A DNA stretch of 64,000 nucleotides from a bacterium 1xD8-48 (GCA_009917455.1 QZDS01000008.1:62001-126000); one strand, 5' to 3'; counted from the stretch's first letter, positions 17,986 to 27,371 are shown. Translations and numbers: made by a program. Notes: a model not told the origin generated them from the sequence alone.

Positions 17986-18735
17986 GTGCAGTTTACATAT
18001 AGGTCATATGCGTCAATGATAGAGAATCTGCTCAATAGGGGATACCAAATCAGAAATTATAAAAATTGGGACGATACAGCGAAGACGGTGATTTTAAGAC
18101 ACGATGTCGACTATAATTTGAAAAAAGCGGTTGCTTTATCAGAGGTTGAAAAGAAAGTGTGTAATGGTGGAGGAATCTATTTCGTGTTAGTATCTACAGA
18201 TTTCTACAATATACATTCCAAAGAATCCAGAAAAGCCATTAATACAATTCTGGAAAATGGTGGCAGTATTGGCCTGCATTTTGACGAGACACAATATTCT
18301 ATATTCAGCGAGGAGGAATTAAAGAAGTATGTTTGCAAGGAAGCAGAAATATTGTCAGACATAGTCGGAACAAGGATAGAAGCAGTATCTATGCATAGGC
18401 CGTCAGCAAACATGTTGGATGCTGATATTAGATTTGCCAATATTATCAATTCATATAGTCATATTTATATAAAGGAGATGAAGTATTTGTCTGACTCACG
18501 AAGGCACTGGCGTGAGAACGTAGATGAGATTATTGAGCAGGGAAGTTTTACAAGGCTTCACATACTGACGCATCCGTTTTGGTACAGTCAGGGTGTAGAG
18601 AGCAACTTGAAGCAGACACTGAAAGAAGCTATTCTGAACGCTTCTTTGGAGTATTATGATAATCTGAATGATAATTTTCGGAGCTTACAGGAAGAAATTC
18701 GACGTTCTGAGATAGAAAGGATGATATATCAATGA
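17986..18735 (+). CDS. NodB-like polysaccharide/sugar deacetylase
   Basis: About 249 residues. ILRHDVDY (residues 36-43) is the metal-binding NodB motif 1; GGSIGLHFDET and MHRPSAN provide further family-like segments and ILTHPFWY lies near the end. No signal peptide or membrane anchor is present, so unlike peptidoglycan deacetylases this one is cytoplasmic and likely acts on a nucleotide or lipid-linked sugar. I choose GTG 17986 because GGAGG at 17974-17978 is seven bases upstream; the GTG at 17980 lies within the binding site. It overlaps the next (broken) gene by ATGA. Confidence 0.68.
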   Translation: MQFTYRSYASMIENLLNRGYQIRNYKNWDDTAKTVILRHDVDYNLKKAVALSEVEKKVCNGGGIYFVLVSTDFYNIHSKESRKAINTILENGGSIGLHFDETQYSIFSEEELKKYVCKEAEILSDIVGTRIEAVSMHRPSANMLDADIRFANIINSYSHIYIKEMKYLSDSRRHWRENVDEIIEQGSFTRLHILTHPFWYSQGVESNLKQTLKEAILNASLEYYDNLNDNFRSLQEEIRRSEIERMIYQ

Positions 18736-19802
18736 AATATGTATTGATTGGATGCGGGCGTATATCACCCAACCATATTGTAGCGGCAAAGAACAATGGG
18801 CTTGAAATAATTGCAATATGCAATATCAATCCATCCTGCATGGCAGATAAATTGCTTAAGTTTAAATTGAGTTCAGATGTTAAGCAATATACAAATTATA
18901 AGGAAATGGTGGAGAAAGAAGCGCCAGAGATCGTTGCAATATGCACTGAAAGTGGAAAACATGCGGAAATAGCTTTGTTTTGTATAGAGCATGGCTGTAA
19001 CTGTATTATAGAAAAACCAATCGCCCTGTCTATTCAGGATGCTGATGCAATTATTGCTGCTTCTATAAAATATCATGTGAAAGTGTGCGCATGCCATCAG
19101 AACCGCTTCAATAAATCAGTCCATATTATACGTGAAGCGATTGACATGAATCGTTTTGGAAAATTGTTTTATGGAACAGCGCATATCAGATGGTGTAGAG
19201 ACCGTGAATACTATGACAGGGCAGCATAGAGAGGAACGTGGGAGCAGGATGGCGGTGCGCTGATGAACCAATGTATCCATAATATTGACCTTCTGCGCTG
19301 GATGATGGGGAATGAGATTGATGAAGTGATAGGAATGACGGACAGACTGAATCATAGTTATATAGAAGCAGAGGATATGGGAATTGCGTTAATTAAATTC
19401 AAAAATGGAAGTTATGGTATTGTCGAAGGGACAACAGATATTTATCCGAAGAATCTGGAAGAAACGTTATATATATTTGGTGAGAAAGGGACAGTTAAAG
19501 CGGGCGGACAGTCTGTTAATGTAATAGAGGAATGGAGATTCTCAGATTTGTTGGATAATCCGGAGGAGGTGAAAGCAAAATTCCATGAGAACCCACCGAA
19601 TGTATATGGATATGGACATACGCCTTTGTATGCAGATGTCATAAATGCGATAAAACAGGACAGGCAGCCATATGTAACGGCAATGGATGGGAAAAGGGCA
19701 CTGGAACTTGTGTTGGCAATTTATAAATCTGCCGCTGAGAGATGTAGTATTAAATTTCCATTGGAGCAATGTGCGACAATGGATTTTAAAGGGAGATTTT
19801 GA
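18732..19802 (+). pseudogene. Second WlbA-like dehydrogenase, interrupted by an amber codon
   Basis: The frame matches the intact copy at 15097 along its full length (ISPNHIVAAKNNG, EKPIALS, CHQNRFNKS, DGGALMNQCIHNIDLLRW, ENPPNVYGYGHTPLYAD). At 19227-19229 a TAG stop replaces the conserved Trp codon: copy 1 reads DRAKWRGTWEQ where this one reads DRAA-stop-RGTWEQ. No frameshift is present; both halves are in one frame and the rest is undamaged, so the change looks recent (TGG to TAG). The truncated 165-residue product would keep the NAD fold but lose the catalytic domain. Restart at ATG 19263 could give a 179-residue C-terminal piece. A sequencing error is the simplest alternative. Confidence 0.8.
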
Positions 19803-19803
19803 T

Positions 19804-20301
19804 ATGAATTATTATGTGCATGAAAGCAGTTATATTGATGTGAATGTTGAAATCGGTGATGATACGAAAATATGGCATTTTTGCCATATTCAATCAGGTG
19901 CTATTATAGGAAAAAGATGCACTTTAGGGCAGAATGTAAATATTGCCAATAATGTCAGGATTGGTAATGAAGTAAAAATACAAAATAATGTTTCCATATA
20001 TGAAGGGGTAACAATAGAGGATGGAGTATTTTTGGGTCCCTCTTGTGTATTTACGAACGATTTAACTCCAAGAGCAAGATACCCCAAAGGAAGTGAGGGA
20101 TATCTGCCCACATTGGTTAAAGAAGGGGCGAGTATTGGTGCAAATTCAACTATTGTGTGTGGAAACACAATAGGGAAGTACGCAATGGTAGCGGCTGGAA
20201 GCGTAGTAACGAAGGATATCCCTGACTTTTGTTTGGTCATGGGAATTCCGGCCCGGATATGCGGCAGGGTCGATGAAAGAGGGAATATTGTTAAAATCTG
20301 A
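19804..20301 (+). CDS. WlbB/WbpD-like hexapeptide-repeat N-acetyltransferase (copy 2)
   Basis: A 165-residue beta-helix acyltransferase starting MNYYVHESSYID, parallel to the copy at 16192 but with a slightly longer C-terminus (MGIPARICGRVDERGN). The WHFCHIQSGA segment and VFTNDLTP loop are conserved, so it should be active. The start at 19804 follows GGGAG at 19791-19795 at the very end of the broken dehydrogenase frame. With the WbpE-like aminotransferase 23 bp downstream it would complete 3-acetamido uronate synthesis if the intact WlbA at 15097 works in trans for both modules. Confidence 0.78.
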   Translation: MNYYVHESSYIDVNVEIGDDTKIWHFCHIQSGAIIGKRCTLGQNVNIANNVRIGNEVKIQNNVSIYEGVTIEDGVFLGPSCVFTNDLTPRARYPKGSEGYLPTLVKEGASIGANSTIVCGNTIGKYAMVAAGSVVTKDIPDFCLVMGIPARICGRVDERGNIVKI

Positions 20302-20324
20302 TATTATTGTTTTAAAGAGGGAAA

Positions 20325-21473
20325 ATGAGTATTGAATTCAGAGATTTGAAAAAGCAGTATCAATTACATAAAAAAGAAATAGACACCGCAATACGGGAGG
20401 TTTTGCTTAATGCCAATTTTATTGGTGGTAGTAAGGTTCAACAATTAGAGGCAGAGCTCTCTGAATATACAAATGTAAAGCATTGCATTACCTGTGCCAA
20501 TGGAACGGATGCATTGCAGCTTGCTCTCATGGCTTGGAATATCGGAAAAGGAGATGCGGTTTTTGTGCCAGATTTTACATTTTTTTCCAGTGGAGAAGTA
20601 GTTTCGTTAGTGGGAGCAACACCTGTTTTTGTGGATATAGAGGAAGATACTTACAATCTCAGTCCAGCTAGTTTGGAGCGGTCGATTCAGTATGTTCTGG
20701 AAAAAACGGATTTGGAGCCGCGGGTTGTAATAGCGGTGGATTTATTTGGACAACCGGCTGATTTTGGACAGATAAGAAAAGTAACAAATAAATATAACCT
20801 GCTAGTTCTAGAAGATGGAGCTCAGGGATTTGGTGGAAGAATTGGTAATAAAAGAGCATGTAGTTTTGGAGATATTGCAACAACATCTTTTTTTCCGGCG
20901 AAGCCGTTAGGATGTTATGGCGATGGGGGCGCGGTATTTACGGGGAACAGAGAATGGGCAGATAAAATCAGGTCGTTGTGTGTCCATGGAAAGGGTATAG
21001 ATAAATATGAGAATATAAGAATAGGAATGAATTCTAGGTTGGACACATTGCAAGCCGCCGTATTGTTGAAAAAACTGGAATTCTTTAATGATGAGATTTT
21101 AAAGTGCAACCAGATAGCAGCAGAATATACAAGCAGGTTAAGCAGATTTGTCAGTACGCCAACAATAAAGGAAGGTATGGTTTCCAGTTGGGCACAATAT
21201 ACGGTATGCTTTCAAAATTGTGAAGAAAGAAAAGGGACGATAGAAGGTTTGAGAAAAAGCAACATACCGTCAATGGTATATTATAGGAAACCAATGCATT
21301 TGCAAAAAGCATTTGAAGAATTTAAGTACGACAGGCTTGAATATCCTATCACGGAGAAGATATGCGAGTGTTGTCTGTCTTTACCTATGCACGGCTATTT
21401 AGAGATGGATGAAGTTCGGTACATATCGAACCAGATAGTTAACTTTATAAGGAATAGTATGGTTAAAGTATAA
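20325..21473 (+). CDS. DegT/DnrJ/EryC1 aminotransferase, WbpE-like
   Basis: A 382-residue PLP enzyme with Asp164 in VLEDGAQGFG and the Schiff-base Lys193 in SFFPAKPLGCYGDGG. The FPAKPLG form is characteristic of WbpE/WlbC-type 3-keto-uronate aminotransferases rather than of perosamine synthases. It would convert the 3-keto product of WlbA to UDP-GlcNAc(3NH2)A using glutamate, before acetylation by the adjacent WlbB-like protein. A WbpI-type 2-epimerase that would carry on to the manno form is not obvious nearby. AGAGGG precedes the ATG. Confidence in the family is high; the exact substrate follows from context. Confidence 0.8.
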   Translation: MSIEFRDLKKQYQLHKKEIDTAIREVLLNANFIGGSKVQQLEAELSEYTNVKHCITCANGTDALQLALMAWNIGKGDAVFVPDFTFFSSGEVVSLVGATPVFVDIEEDTYNLSPASLERSIQYVLEKTDLEPRVVIAVDLFGQPADFGQIRKVTNKYNLLVLEDGAQGFGGRIGNKRACSFGDIATTSFFPAKPLGCYGDGGAVFTGNREWADKIRSLCVHGKGIDKYENIRIGMNSRLDTLQAAVLLKKLEFFNDEILKCNQIAAEYTSRLSRFVSTPTIKEGMVSSWAQYTVCFQNCEERKGTIEGLRKSNIPSMVYYRKPMHLQKAFEEFKYDRLEYPITEKICECCLSLPMHGYLEMDEVRYISNQIVNFIRNSMVKV

Positions 21474-21491
21474 TATGGAGAATGAACTGCT

Positions 21492-22724
21492 ATGAAGAAA
21501 GCATTGATTATTTCAAATTTTTTTCCTCCACTTAATAATATTGCAGCTAAGCGATATGGAATTATGTGCAAATATTTTGAGAAAAACGGATATATACCCT
21601 ACATTATAGCCGGAGCCGCAGACAGCCGCTATTTAGGATCGAAACATGACTTGGAGGTTCCGGTTCCTGAAAAAAATATAATAAGGGTTAATGTAGAAGG
21701 AAAGATCATAAAATCAAAAGGAGTAAAGTTACTGTTTGATTTTTGGGATAAAACAAAATTCCGTGCAAGAATCATAGATTCCCGGGATGTTCTATGGTAT
21801 GAAAATGTTATAGAAAACATTGATTTGAATAAATTTAAGGATATAGACATTGTCATAGGCACATATGGAATAGCTGGCAATTTGTATATTGCAAAATATA
21901 TAGCCGGAAAACTGGGATGCCCATATATAGCTGATTTGAGGGATTTTATATCAGATTTTCATGTAATGCCGGATGGGTATAAACATTTTTATCAACTGGA
22001 TTATATTGTAGAAAGATATTTTTTGTCAGCAGCAGATGGAATTGTTACCATATCTCCAGGTCAGAAGAAAATAATACAAAGAAGATATCCCGATAAAAAA
22101 GTTGTAACTATTTTTAATGGCTGGGAGGGAGATTCAATAGAAAATACATGTGATATACAGGCGAAATATATCTATTATGCAGGTTCAATGTACGAGCACA
22201 CGAACACTGGACTTAAGATATTGATGAAAGCCCTTAAAAAGGTAAATGAAAAAGAAAATATTAAGATGATAATCCGTTCCATAGGGCCTAAAGAAATAGA
22301 TAGAAAGGCAAAAAAAATAATTAAGCAGATGGGAATGGAGCATTGTGTAAGGATACTGCCTGCTGCCACAGATGATATTGTAAAGGCAGAGCGAAGCCGT
22401 TCATACATAAATATTGTATTATCTTCTGTAGATGAGGTTCGGCCAGAAATGCAATCCATATTACCGGGAAAGACGTATGAATTTATGCGTGAAAAGGTGC
22501 CGATATTAGCAATTACTTCCTCTAAATCTGATTTAGCCAGACTTTTGTCATATACAGATAAAGGTCTGGGGACAACTGCAGTTGATGAGATGGTTAAATT
22601 CATATTAAATGCTAATGGGAATTTTGCGGGAAATCGCAATGTGGAAAAGTTTTCAAGGGAAAATCAGGCAGCCAGATTATGCAAATATATGGATTATATT
22701 ATAAAAACGGAAGCGGTGAAATAA
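21492..22724 (+). CDS. GT-B glycosyltransferase (GT4-like)
   Basis: A 410-residue protein starting KKALIISNFFPPLNNIAAKR, the N-terminal strand and loop typical of GT4-like enzymes. The C-terminal domain has a YYAGSMYEHTNTGLKILMKAL strand-helix and a late KTYEFMREKVPILAI segment, where the usual EAxxxG motif is replaced by a KxYEFM variant seen in some capsule transferases. No membrane segment is present. It ends exactly where the next glycosyltransferase begins (stop at 22722-22724, GTG at 22725), so the two are cotranslated and probably act one after the other. Donor and acceptor are unknown. Confidence 0.72.
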   Translation: MKKALIISNFFPPLNNIAAKRYGIMCKYFEKNGYIPYIIAGAADSRYLGSKHDLEVPVPEKNIIRVNVEGKIIKSKGVKLLFDFWDKTKFRARIIDSRDVLWYENVIENIDLNKFKDIDIVIGTYGIAGNLYIAKYIAGKLGCPYIADLRDFISDFHVMPDGYKHFYQLDYIVERYFLSAADGIVTISPGQKKIIQRRYPDKKVVTIFNGWEGDSIENTCDIQAKYIYYAGSMYEHTNTGLKILMKALKKVNEKENIKMIIRSIGPKEIDRKAKKIIKQMGMEHCVRILPAATDDIVKAERSRSYINIVLSSVDEVRPEMQSILPGKTYEFMREKVPILAITSSKSDLARLLSYTDKGLGTTAVDEMVKFILNANGNFAGNRNVEKFSRENQAARLCKYMDYIIKTEAVK

Positions 22725-23678
22725 GTGGATAAAACAGAGTTAATTAGTGTAATTGTACCCGTGTATAATATCGAGAAATATATTGAAAGATGCATTGAGT
22801 CCATTACCAGTCAGACTTACAGTAATCTGGAAATTATTCTGGTAGACGATGGTTCTGCTGATGATAGCGGAAGAATATGTGACAGATATAAAATTAAAGA
22901 CCCAAGGATAAATGTGATACATAAATGTAACGGGGGACTTTCAACAGCAAGAAATGCGGGGATTGCGCGCGCAAAAGGAGATTATATAGGTTTTGTAGAC
23001 GGGGATGACTATATATCTCAGGATATGTATGAAAAGCTTCTTTGGTATATGAAAGAAGATGTAGATATTACATGTTGCGGAAGAACATATATTTTGCCCA
23101 GACGTAAAAGAAGGGAATACTGTTTAGGCAGGATAGAAAAATTTTCTAAAACTGAGGCGATAGAGGAAATTCTTTTATCAAGAAAAATATGTATTTCTGC
23201 CTGTACAAAGCTTTTTCGCAGAAATTTATTTGATGATTTGCGGTTTCCGACAGGAAGAATATGCGAAGATATTCCAACTGTTTATAACTTAATTAAAAGA
23301 GCTCGGAATTTAATTCATATTGGCGAAGCAAAGTATTTTTATTATTATAGAGAAAACAGCATTTCACATAAAGAGTTTTACCCTCAAAGAACAGATTATA
23401 TAGTATTTATGAAATATATATATAAAGATGTCAAAAAAAATTATCCGCAGCTTATATTACAGGCAGAAGCAGGTTATATAATCAGCCTGCTAAATACCCT
23501 TGATAATATTGAACAGTGTGGCGGATATGAAAAATATAGCAATATTAAAAATAAAATAACAAAAATGATTAGAAAGGTAGCAATAGGTGGGCTTATTAAC
23601 CCATATGTTGGCGATGAACAAAAAAAGAAGATAATAAGGCATTTTTTAGGTATACCTATAAAAGTAGTTTGCAAATAA
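22725..23678 (+). CDS. GT2-family glycosyltransferase
   Basis: The 317-residue protein begins ISVIVPVYNIEKYIERCIESI, then has LVDDGSADDSG and a GFVDGDDYIS segment holding the metal-binding DxD, the canonical GT-A layout of family 2. The C-terminal part is soluble, with no GtrA or membrane domain and, unlike later GT2 genes in this island, no Rossmann-like appendage. It starts with GTG immediately after the stop of the upstream gene. It is likely an inverting transferase that elongates the glycan in the cytoplasm. Confidence 0.82.
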   Translation: MDKTELISVIVPVYNIEKYIERCIESITSQTYSNLEIILVDDGSADDSGRICDRYKIKDPRINVIHKCNGGLSTARNAGIARAKGDYIGFVDGDDYISQDMYEKLLWYMKEDVDITCCGRTYILPRRKRREYCLGRIEKFSKTEAIEEILLSRKICISACTKLFRRNLFDDLRFPTGRICEDIPTVYNLIKRARNLIHIGEAKYFYYYRENSISHKEFYPQRTDYIVFMKYIYKDVKKNYPQLILQAEAGYIISLLNTLDNIEQCGGYEKYSNIKNKITKMIRKVAIGGLINPYVGDEQKKKIIRHFLGIPIKVVCK

Positions 23679-23699
23679 CAGCATATCAAGGAGAACGGC

Positions 23700-24962
23700 A
23701 TGAAAATTGCAGTGTTTGGAGGAATAAGATATATTGATAAGTTTGAAGAGTTGTTTAACAGTACTGCGAAAATATTATTTTTTATTGATAATTCCCGGCA
23801 ATTACATAAAAAAATGATAGGTGGTAAAAGGATTTATTCCCCCTATGACTTTCCAAAACATGAGATAGATTATGTTGTTATTTTTATATATGAGTTTAAA
23901 GCAGTCAGCCAGGAGTTGATTGATTTGGGAATGGACGCAGCCAGTATTATAAATTTTAATGATATAACTTTAGACTTATCCTCATACAAAAATGTTTTTA
24001 ATTTGGATATGGCTGACAGGATGAGATTAATGCTAAAAATTGATTTTATGGACAGAAAGATTAGTCAATTAGAAAATGCACAATGTTACTTTGAACAGAA
24101 TTATGTGTATGAAGCGGCTGATATTTTCAGAAGGGGCAAAGTTTCTCTGCCTCGTATATGCTCTGTGGCAGAGACGTGCGAAAAGATTATCACTGACAGA
24201 TGTTCCATCAGCAGATATGGAGATGGTGAGTTTGAAATTATTCTTGGACATGCAAAAGATATATATCAGAGTGATAATGAGGACTTGGCTAACCGGTTGA
24301 AAAATATCTTATTATCTAATTTGGAAAAGCATATTGTTGCACTTGCGGATGATTATGGTTCAATGGAGGGAATAAGAAAAGAAAATAAAGATGTAATCAG
24401 AAAATATATGACCCCTGAAAAAAGAGGACAGCATTATGCATTATTGGATATGAGCAAGGAGTACTTTAATGCTTATATCAGCAGGCCTTATGTCATATAT
24501 CCACATAATGAAACAGAACAGGCAAGAAAAAGATTTGATAATTTAAAACGAATTTGGAATAAACAGAATGTTTTATTTATAGAGGGGAACAAGACCCAGA
24601 TGGGAGTGGGGAACGATTTATTCTGTAATGCTGAAACTATTCAACGGATTATTGCGCCTAATGAAAATGCATATGATGTATATAATGAGATTTATCAGGC
24701 TGCGTTAGAATATGGCAGGAATAAATTGATACTTATTGCACTCGGGCCAACAGCGACAGTGCTTGCATATGATTTGGCAAAAGCAGGATATTGGGCTTTG
24801 GATATCGGGCACTTGGATTTGGAATATGAGTGGTTTTTGAAAGGAGAAGGATATAGCTATATTCCGCATAAATATAATAACGAAATGCTGGGGGATACAA
24901 ATATTATTTCTATTGCTGATGAAGATTATATGAGGTCAATAATATGTCGTGTATTGGTCTGA
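23700..24962 (+). CDS. SP_1767/DUF1792-type (GT-D fold) glycosyltransferase with N-terminal Rossmann-like domain
   Basis: Residues 1-95 form the island's recurring small Rossmann-like domain (IAVFGGIRYIDKFEEL, FIDNS, VVIFIYE). From about residue 150 the sequence matches the DUF1792 family as I know it: SISRYGDGEFEIILG with its DGE, then FQ/YQSDNEDLANRLKNIL, and LIALGPTATVLAYDLAKAGYWALDIGHLD near the end. DUF1792 defines the GT-D fold; the studied member adds glucose to the glycan of a streptococcal serine-rich adhesin. That precedent links this locus to protein glycosylation. The fusion to the Rossmann-like domain is the notable departure from the stand-alone form. Confidence 0.75.
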   Translation: MKIAVFGGIRYIDKFEELFNSTAKILFFIDNSRQLHKKMIGGKRIYSPYDFPKHEIDYVVIFIYEFKAVSQELIDLGMDAASIINFNDITLDLSSYKNVFNLDMADRMRLMLKIDFMDRKISQLENAQCYFEQNYVYEAADIFRRGKVSLPRICSVAETCEKIITDRCSISRYGDGEFEIILGHAKDIYQSDNEDLANRLKNILLSNLEKHIVALADDYGSMEGIRKENKDVIRKYMTPEKRGQHYALLDMSKEYFNAYISRPYVIYPHNETEQARKRFDNLKRIWNKQNVLFIEGNKTQMGVGNDLFCNAETIQRIIAPNENAYDVYNEIYQAALEYGRNKLILIALGPTATVLAYDLAKAGYWALDIGHLDLEYEWFLKGEGYSYIPHKYNNEMLGDTNIISIADEDYMRSIICRVLV

Positions 24963-24977
24963 AGAAGGAAGGATGAT

Positions 24978-26114
24978 ATGGAATTTATACCTGTAAATGA
25001 ACCATTATTAAAAGGCAATGAAAAAAAATACTTGTGTGAATGTATTGACACCGGATGGATTTCGTCGGAAGGACCATTCGTTAAGGAATTTGAACAGAAA
25101 ATGAGCGCAACCGTACATAGAAACCATGGAATTGCAGTTTCTAATGGAACAGCAGCATTAGAAGTAGCAGTCCAGGCATTAGGAATCGGAGAAGGTGATG
25201 AGGTAATTATGCCCGCCTTTACAATTATTTCCTGTGCGATGGCGGTAACTAAGCTCGGAGCTGTTCCGGTTCTTGTTGATAGTGATATACATACATGGAA
25301 CATGAATGTGGATGAAATAGAAAGAAAAATAACTTCAAAAACAAAGGCAATAATGCTGGTTCACTTATATGGTCTTCCAGCAGCAGTAGACAAGGTTCTG
25401 GAACTGGCAGAAAGATATGATTTGAAAGTTATTGAAGATGCGGCAGAAATGCATGGGCAAACATATAATGGAAAGCCCTGTGGCAGTTTTGGAGATATCA
25501 GCACATTCAGTTTTTATCCTAATAAGCACATTACAACGGGCGAGGGCGGTATGGTTGTAACGAATGATGATGAGCTGGCTGAGCGGTGTCGCGTACTTAG
25601 AAATTTATGCTTCAGAAAAGATGTCAGATATATACATGATGAAATAAGTGATAATTACAGGTTTACTAATCTGCAGGCAGCAGTCGGGCTGGCACAGTTG
25701 GAACGTTTAGATGAATTTGTGGCAAGAAAACGTGCAATGGGTAAATATTATACTGAGCAGTTAAAGGATATAGATGGGCTGATATTGCCAATTGAAAAGA
25801 TGAGTTATTCTGATAACATTTATTGGGTATATGGTATCGTCTTAAAGAGTAATATTCAGGCCGACAACAAAAAAGTACAGAAGCTTTTAGCAGAAGAGGG
25901 CATTGGTTCAAGAACATTTTTCTGGTGTATGCATGAGCAGCCTGTATACAAGAAGATGGGATTATTTAGAGACGAATCATATCCATATGCAGAGTATCTG
26001 GCAAGAAAAGGATTTTATATTCCAAGCGGGTTGGCATTGACACGAGAGCAGATGGATAGAGTGGTGACAGGTGTCAGAAAAGTTATAGGCAGTTTGACAG
26101 GAAAAGCATTATAA
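24978..26114 (+). CDS. DegT/DnrJ/EryC1 aminotransferase, perosamine-synthase-like
   Basis: A 378-residue PLP enzyme with Asp154 in VIEDAAEMHG and Lys183 in FYPNKHITTGEGG, the form found in GDP-perosamine synthases and related 4-keto-6-deoxyhexose 4-aminotransferases. It heads a short cassette with a cupin and a methyltransferase, so it may make an amino-deoxy sugar that is then methylated. It could also provide the LegC step (4-amination) that the nonulosonate genes at 3-11.6 kb lack, although it lies 13 kb away. The strong AAGGAAGGA site precedes the ATG. Confidence 0.78.
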   Translation: MEFIPVNEPLLKGNEKKYLCECIDTGWISSEGPFVKEFEQKMSATVHRNHGIAVSNGTAALEVAVQALGIGEGDEVIMPAFTIISCAMAVTKLGAVPVLVDSDIHTWNMNVDEIERKITSKTKAIMLVHLYGLPAAVDKVLELAERYDLKVIEDAAEMHGQTYNGKPCGSFGDISTFSFYPNKHITTGEGGMVVTNDDELAERCRVLRNLCFRKDVRYIHDEISDNYRFTNLQAAVGLAQLERLDEFVARKRAMGKYYTEQLKDIDGLILPIEKMSYSDNIYWVYGIVLKSNIQADNKKVQKLLAEEGIGSRTFFWCMHEQPVYKKMGLFRDESYPYAEYLARKGFYIPSGLALTREQMDRVVTGVRKVIGSLTGKAL

Positions 26115-26163
26115 AATCTATATATTAAGTACAGGCAAAGTGCTGCTTAGAAATGAGGGACAA

Positions 26164-26598
26164 ATGAGTGCAATTGAGAAGATAATGAAAAAAAATAAAT
26201 TATTGGCAATGATTATACGTAATCATTATGAGTGCGAAGGTGTAGATTTTATCACACCTGATGAGTATTCACAGCAGGTGGCATATATGCATCATCCGGC
26301 GGGGAAAGTGATAGACGCGCATGTGCATAATATGGTTCATAGAAATGTAGTTTTAACTCAGGAGGTTTTGTTTATTAAGAAAGGGACTTTAAGAGTAGAT
26401 ATTTATGATGAATACGAGGACTACCTGGAGAGCAGAGAGTTGCATGCAGGTGATGTTATTTTGCTTGTTTCGGGCGGACATGGTTTTCAGGCATTGGAAG
26501 AAGTAGAAATGATAGAAGTAAAGCAAGGGCCATACACAGGAGAACAGGATAAAAGGCGATTTGAAGGAGTAGGCGAAAATCAGATTATTTACAATTGA
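26164..26598 (+). CDS. Cupin-domain protein
   Basis: About 144 residues. A cupin motif 1 pattern is visible in the GKVIDAHVHNMVHRN stretch (HxH) with Glu in QEVLFIKKG, and motif 2 as GDVILLVSGGHGF. This single-domain, metal-binding type of cupin often isomerises, epimerises or senses sugars in glycan loci. I start at ATG 26164, which has GAGGG five bases upstream, rather than the GTG at 26140. It lies between a DegT aminotransferase and a methyltransferase. An active isomerase of the QdtA kind cannot be claimed because the family-specific residues were not recognised. Confidence 0.62.
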   Translation: MSAIEKIMKKNKLLAMIIRNHYECEGVDFITPDEYSQQVAYMHHPAGKVIDAHVHNMVHRNVVLTQEVLFIKKGTLRVDIYDEYEDYLESRELHAGDVILLVSGGHGFQALEEVEMIEVKQGPYTGEQDKRRFEGVGENQIIYN

Positions 26599-26612
26599 TG
26601 AGGGGATGTATT

Positions 26613-27371
26613 ATGGAGGTTTTCAAGGACTATGCTTATTATTACAATGCGTTTTATCAGGATAAAGACTATGCATCGGAAAGCAGGCAAATTGATATAT
26701 TGCTTAAAAGATATGGCAGCAACATAAGAAAAATAATTAATTATGGATGCGGTACTGGAAAACATGATATTGAATTGTGTAAACTTGGATATCAATGTGC
26801 CGGAATAGATATGAGTTCTCTTATGATAAATATAGCAAAGGCGAATAGTAGAAACGAAAAATTTGATATTAATTTTGCAGTGGCGGATATCCGTGAATAC
26901 GAGCCGGCACAAAAGTTTGACGCTGTTATATCTTTATTCCACGTTATGAGTTACCAGAACACCAATAATGATATACTGGCGGCATTTCGGACAGCGAGAA
27001 AGGCGTTGAACAGAGGCGGAATTTTCATGTTTGATGTCTGGTATGGCGCAGGTGTATTAAGTGATAAACCAGCAGTTCGTGTAAAAGAGATTCAGACTGA
27101 TAAACATAAATTGCTTCGGATAGCCAGGCCGGTTATGCATGATAAGACGAATACTGTAGATGTTTGTTATGAAGTTTTCATCATTGATAAGGAGACGAAC
27201 GAAACGAACATAATCAGAGAAACACATCATATGCGGTATTTTTTCAGACCGGAACTGGAGTATTATTTAAAGGAATGCGGATTTGAATTGATAGATAACC
27301 TGGATTGTGCAACACTCGGGACGACAAGTTATGATTCATGGACGAGTTATTTTATAGCGAGGGCTATATGA
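26613..27371 (+). CDS. Class I SAM-dependent methyltransferase
   Basis: About 252 residues with motif I as INYGCGTGKHDIEL, motif II at GIDMSS and an AVISLFHVMSYQN motif IV region, the pattern of small-molecule class I methyltransferases (Methyltransf_11/25 types). ATG 26613 is preferred for its AGGGG at 26601-26605; earlier ATG and TTG codons overlap the cupin gene end. As the last gene of the aminotransferase-cupin cassette it most probably N- or O-methylates the amino sugar made there. Confidence 0.75.
   Translation: MEVFKDYAYYYNAFYQDKDYASESRQIDILLKRYGSNIRKIINYGCGTGKHDIELCKLGYQCAGIDMSSLMINIAKANSRNEKFDINFAVADIREYEPAQKFDAVISLFHVMSYQNTNNDILAAFRTARKALNRGGIFMFDVWYGAGVLSDKPAVRVKEIQTDKHKLLRIARPVMHDKTNTVDVCYEVFIIDKETNETNIIRETHHMRYFFRPELEYYLKECGFELIDNLDCATLGTTSYDSWTSYFIARAI

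Noticed and set aside
19227..19229. TAG read as pyrrolysine
   Set aside because: The aligned residue in the paralogue is Trp and no pyl genes are seen; a plain nonsense mutation or sequence error is simpler.
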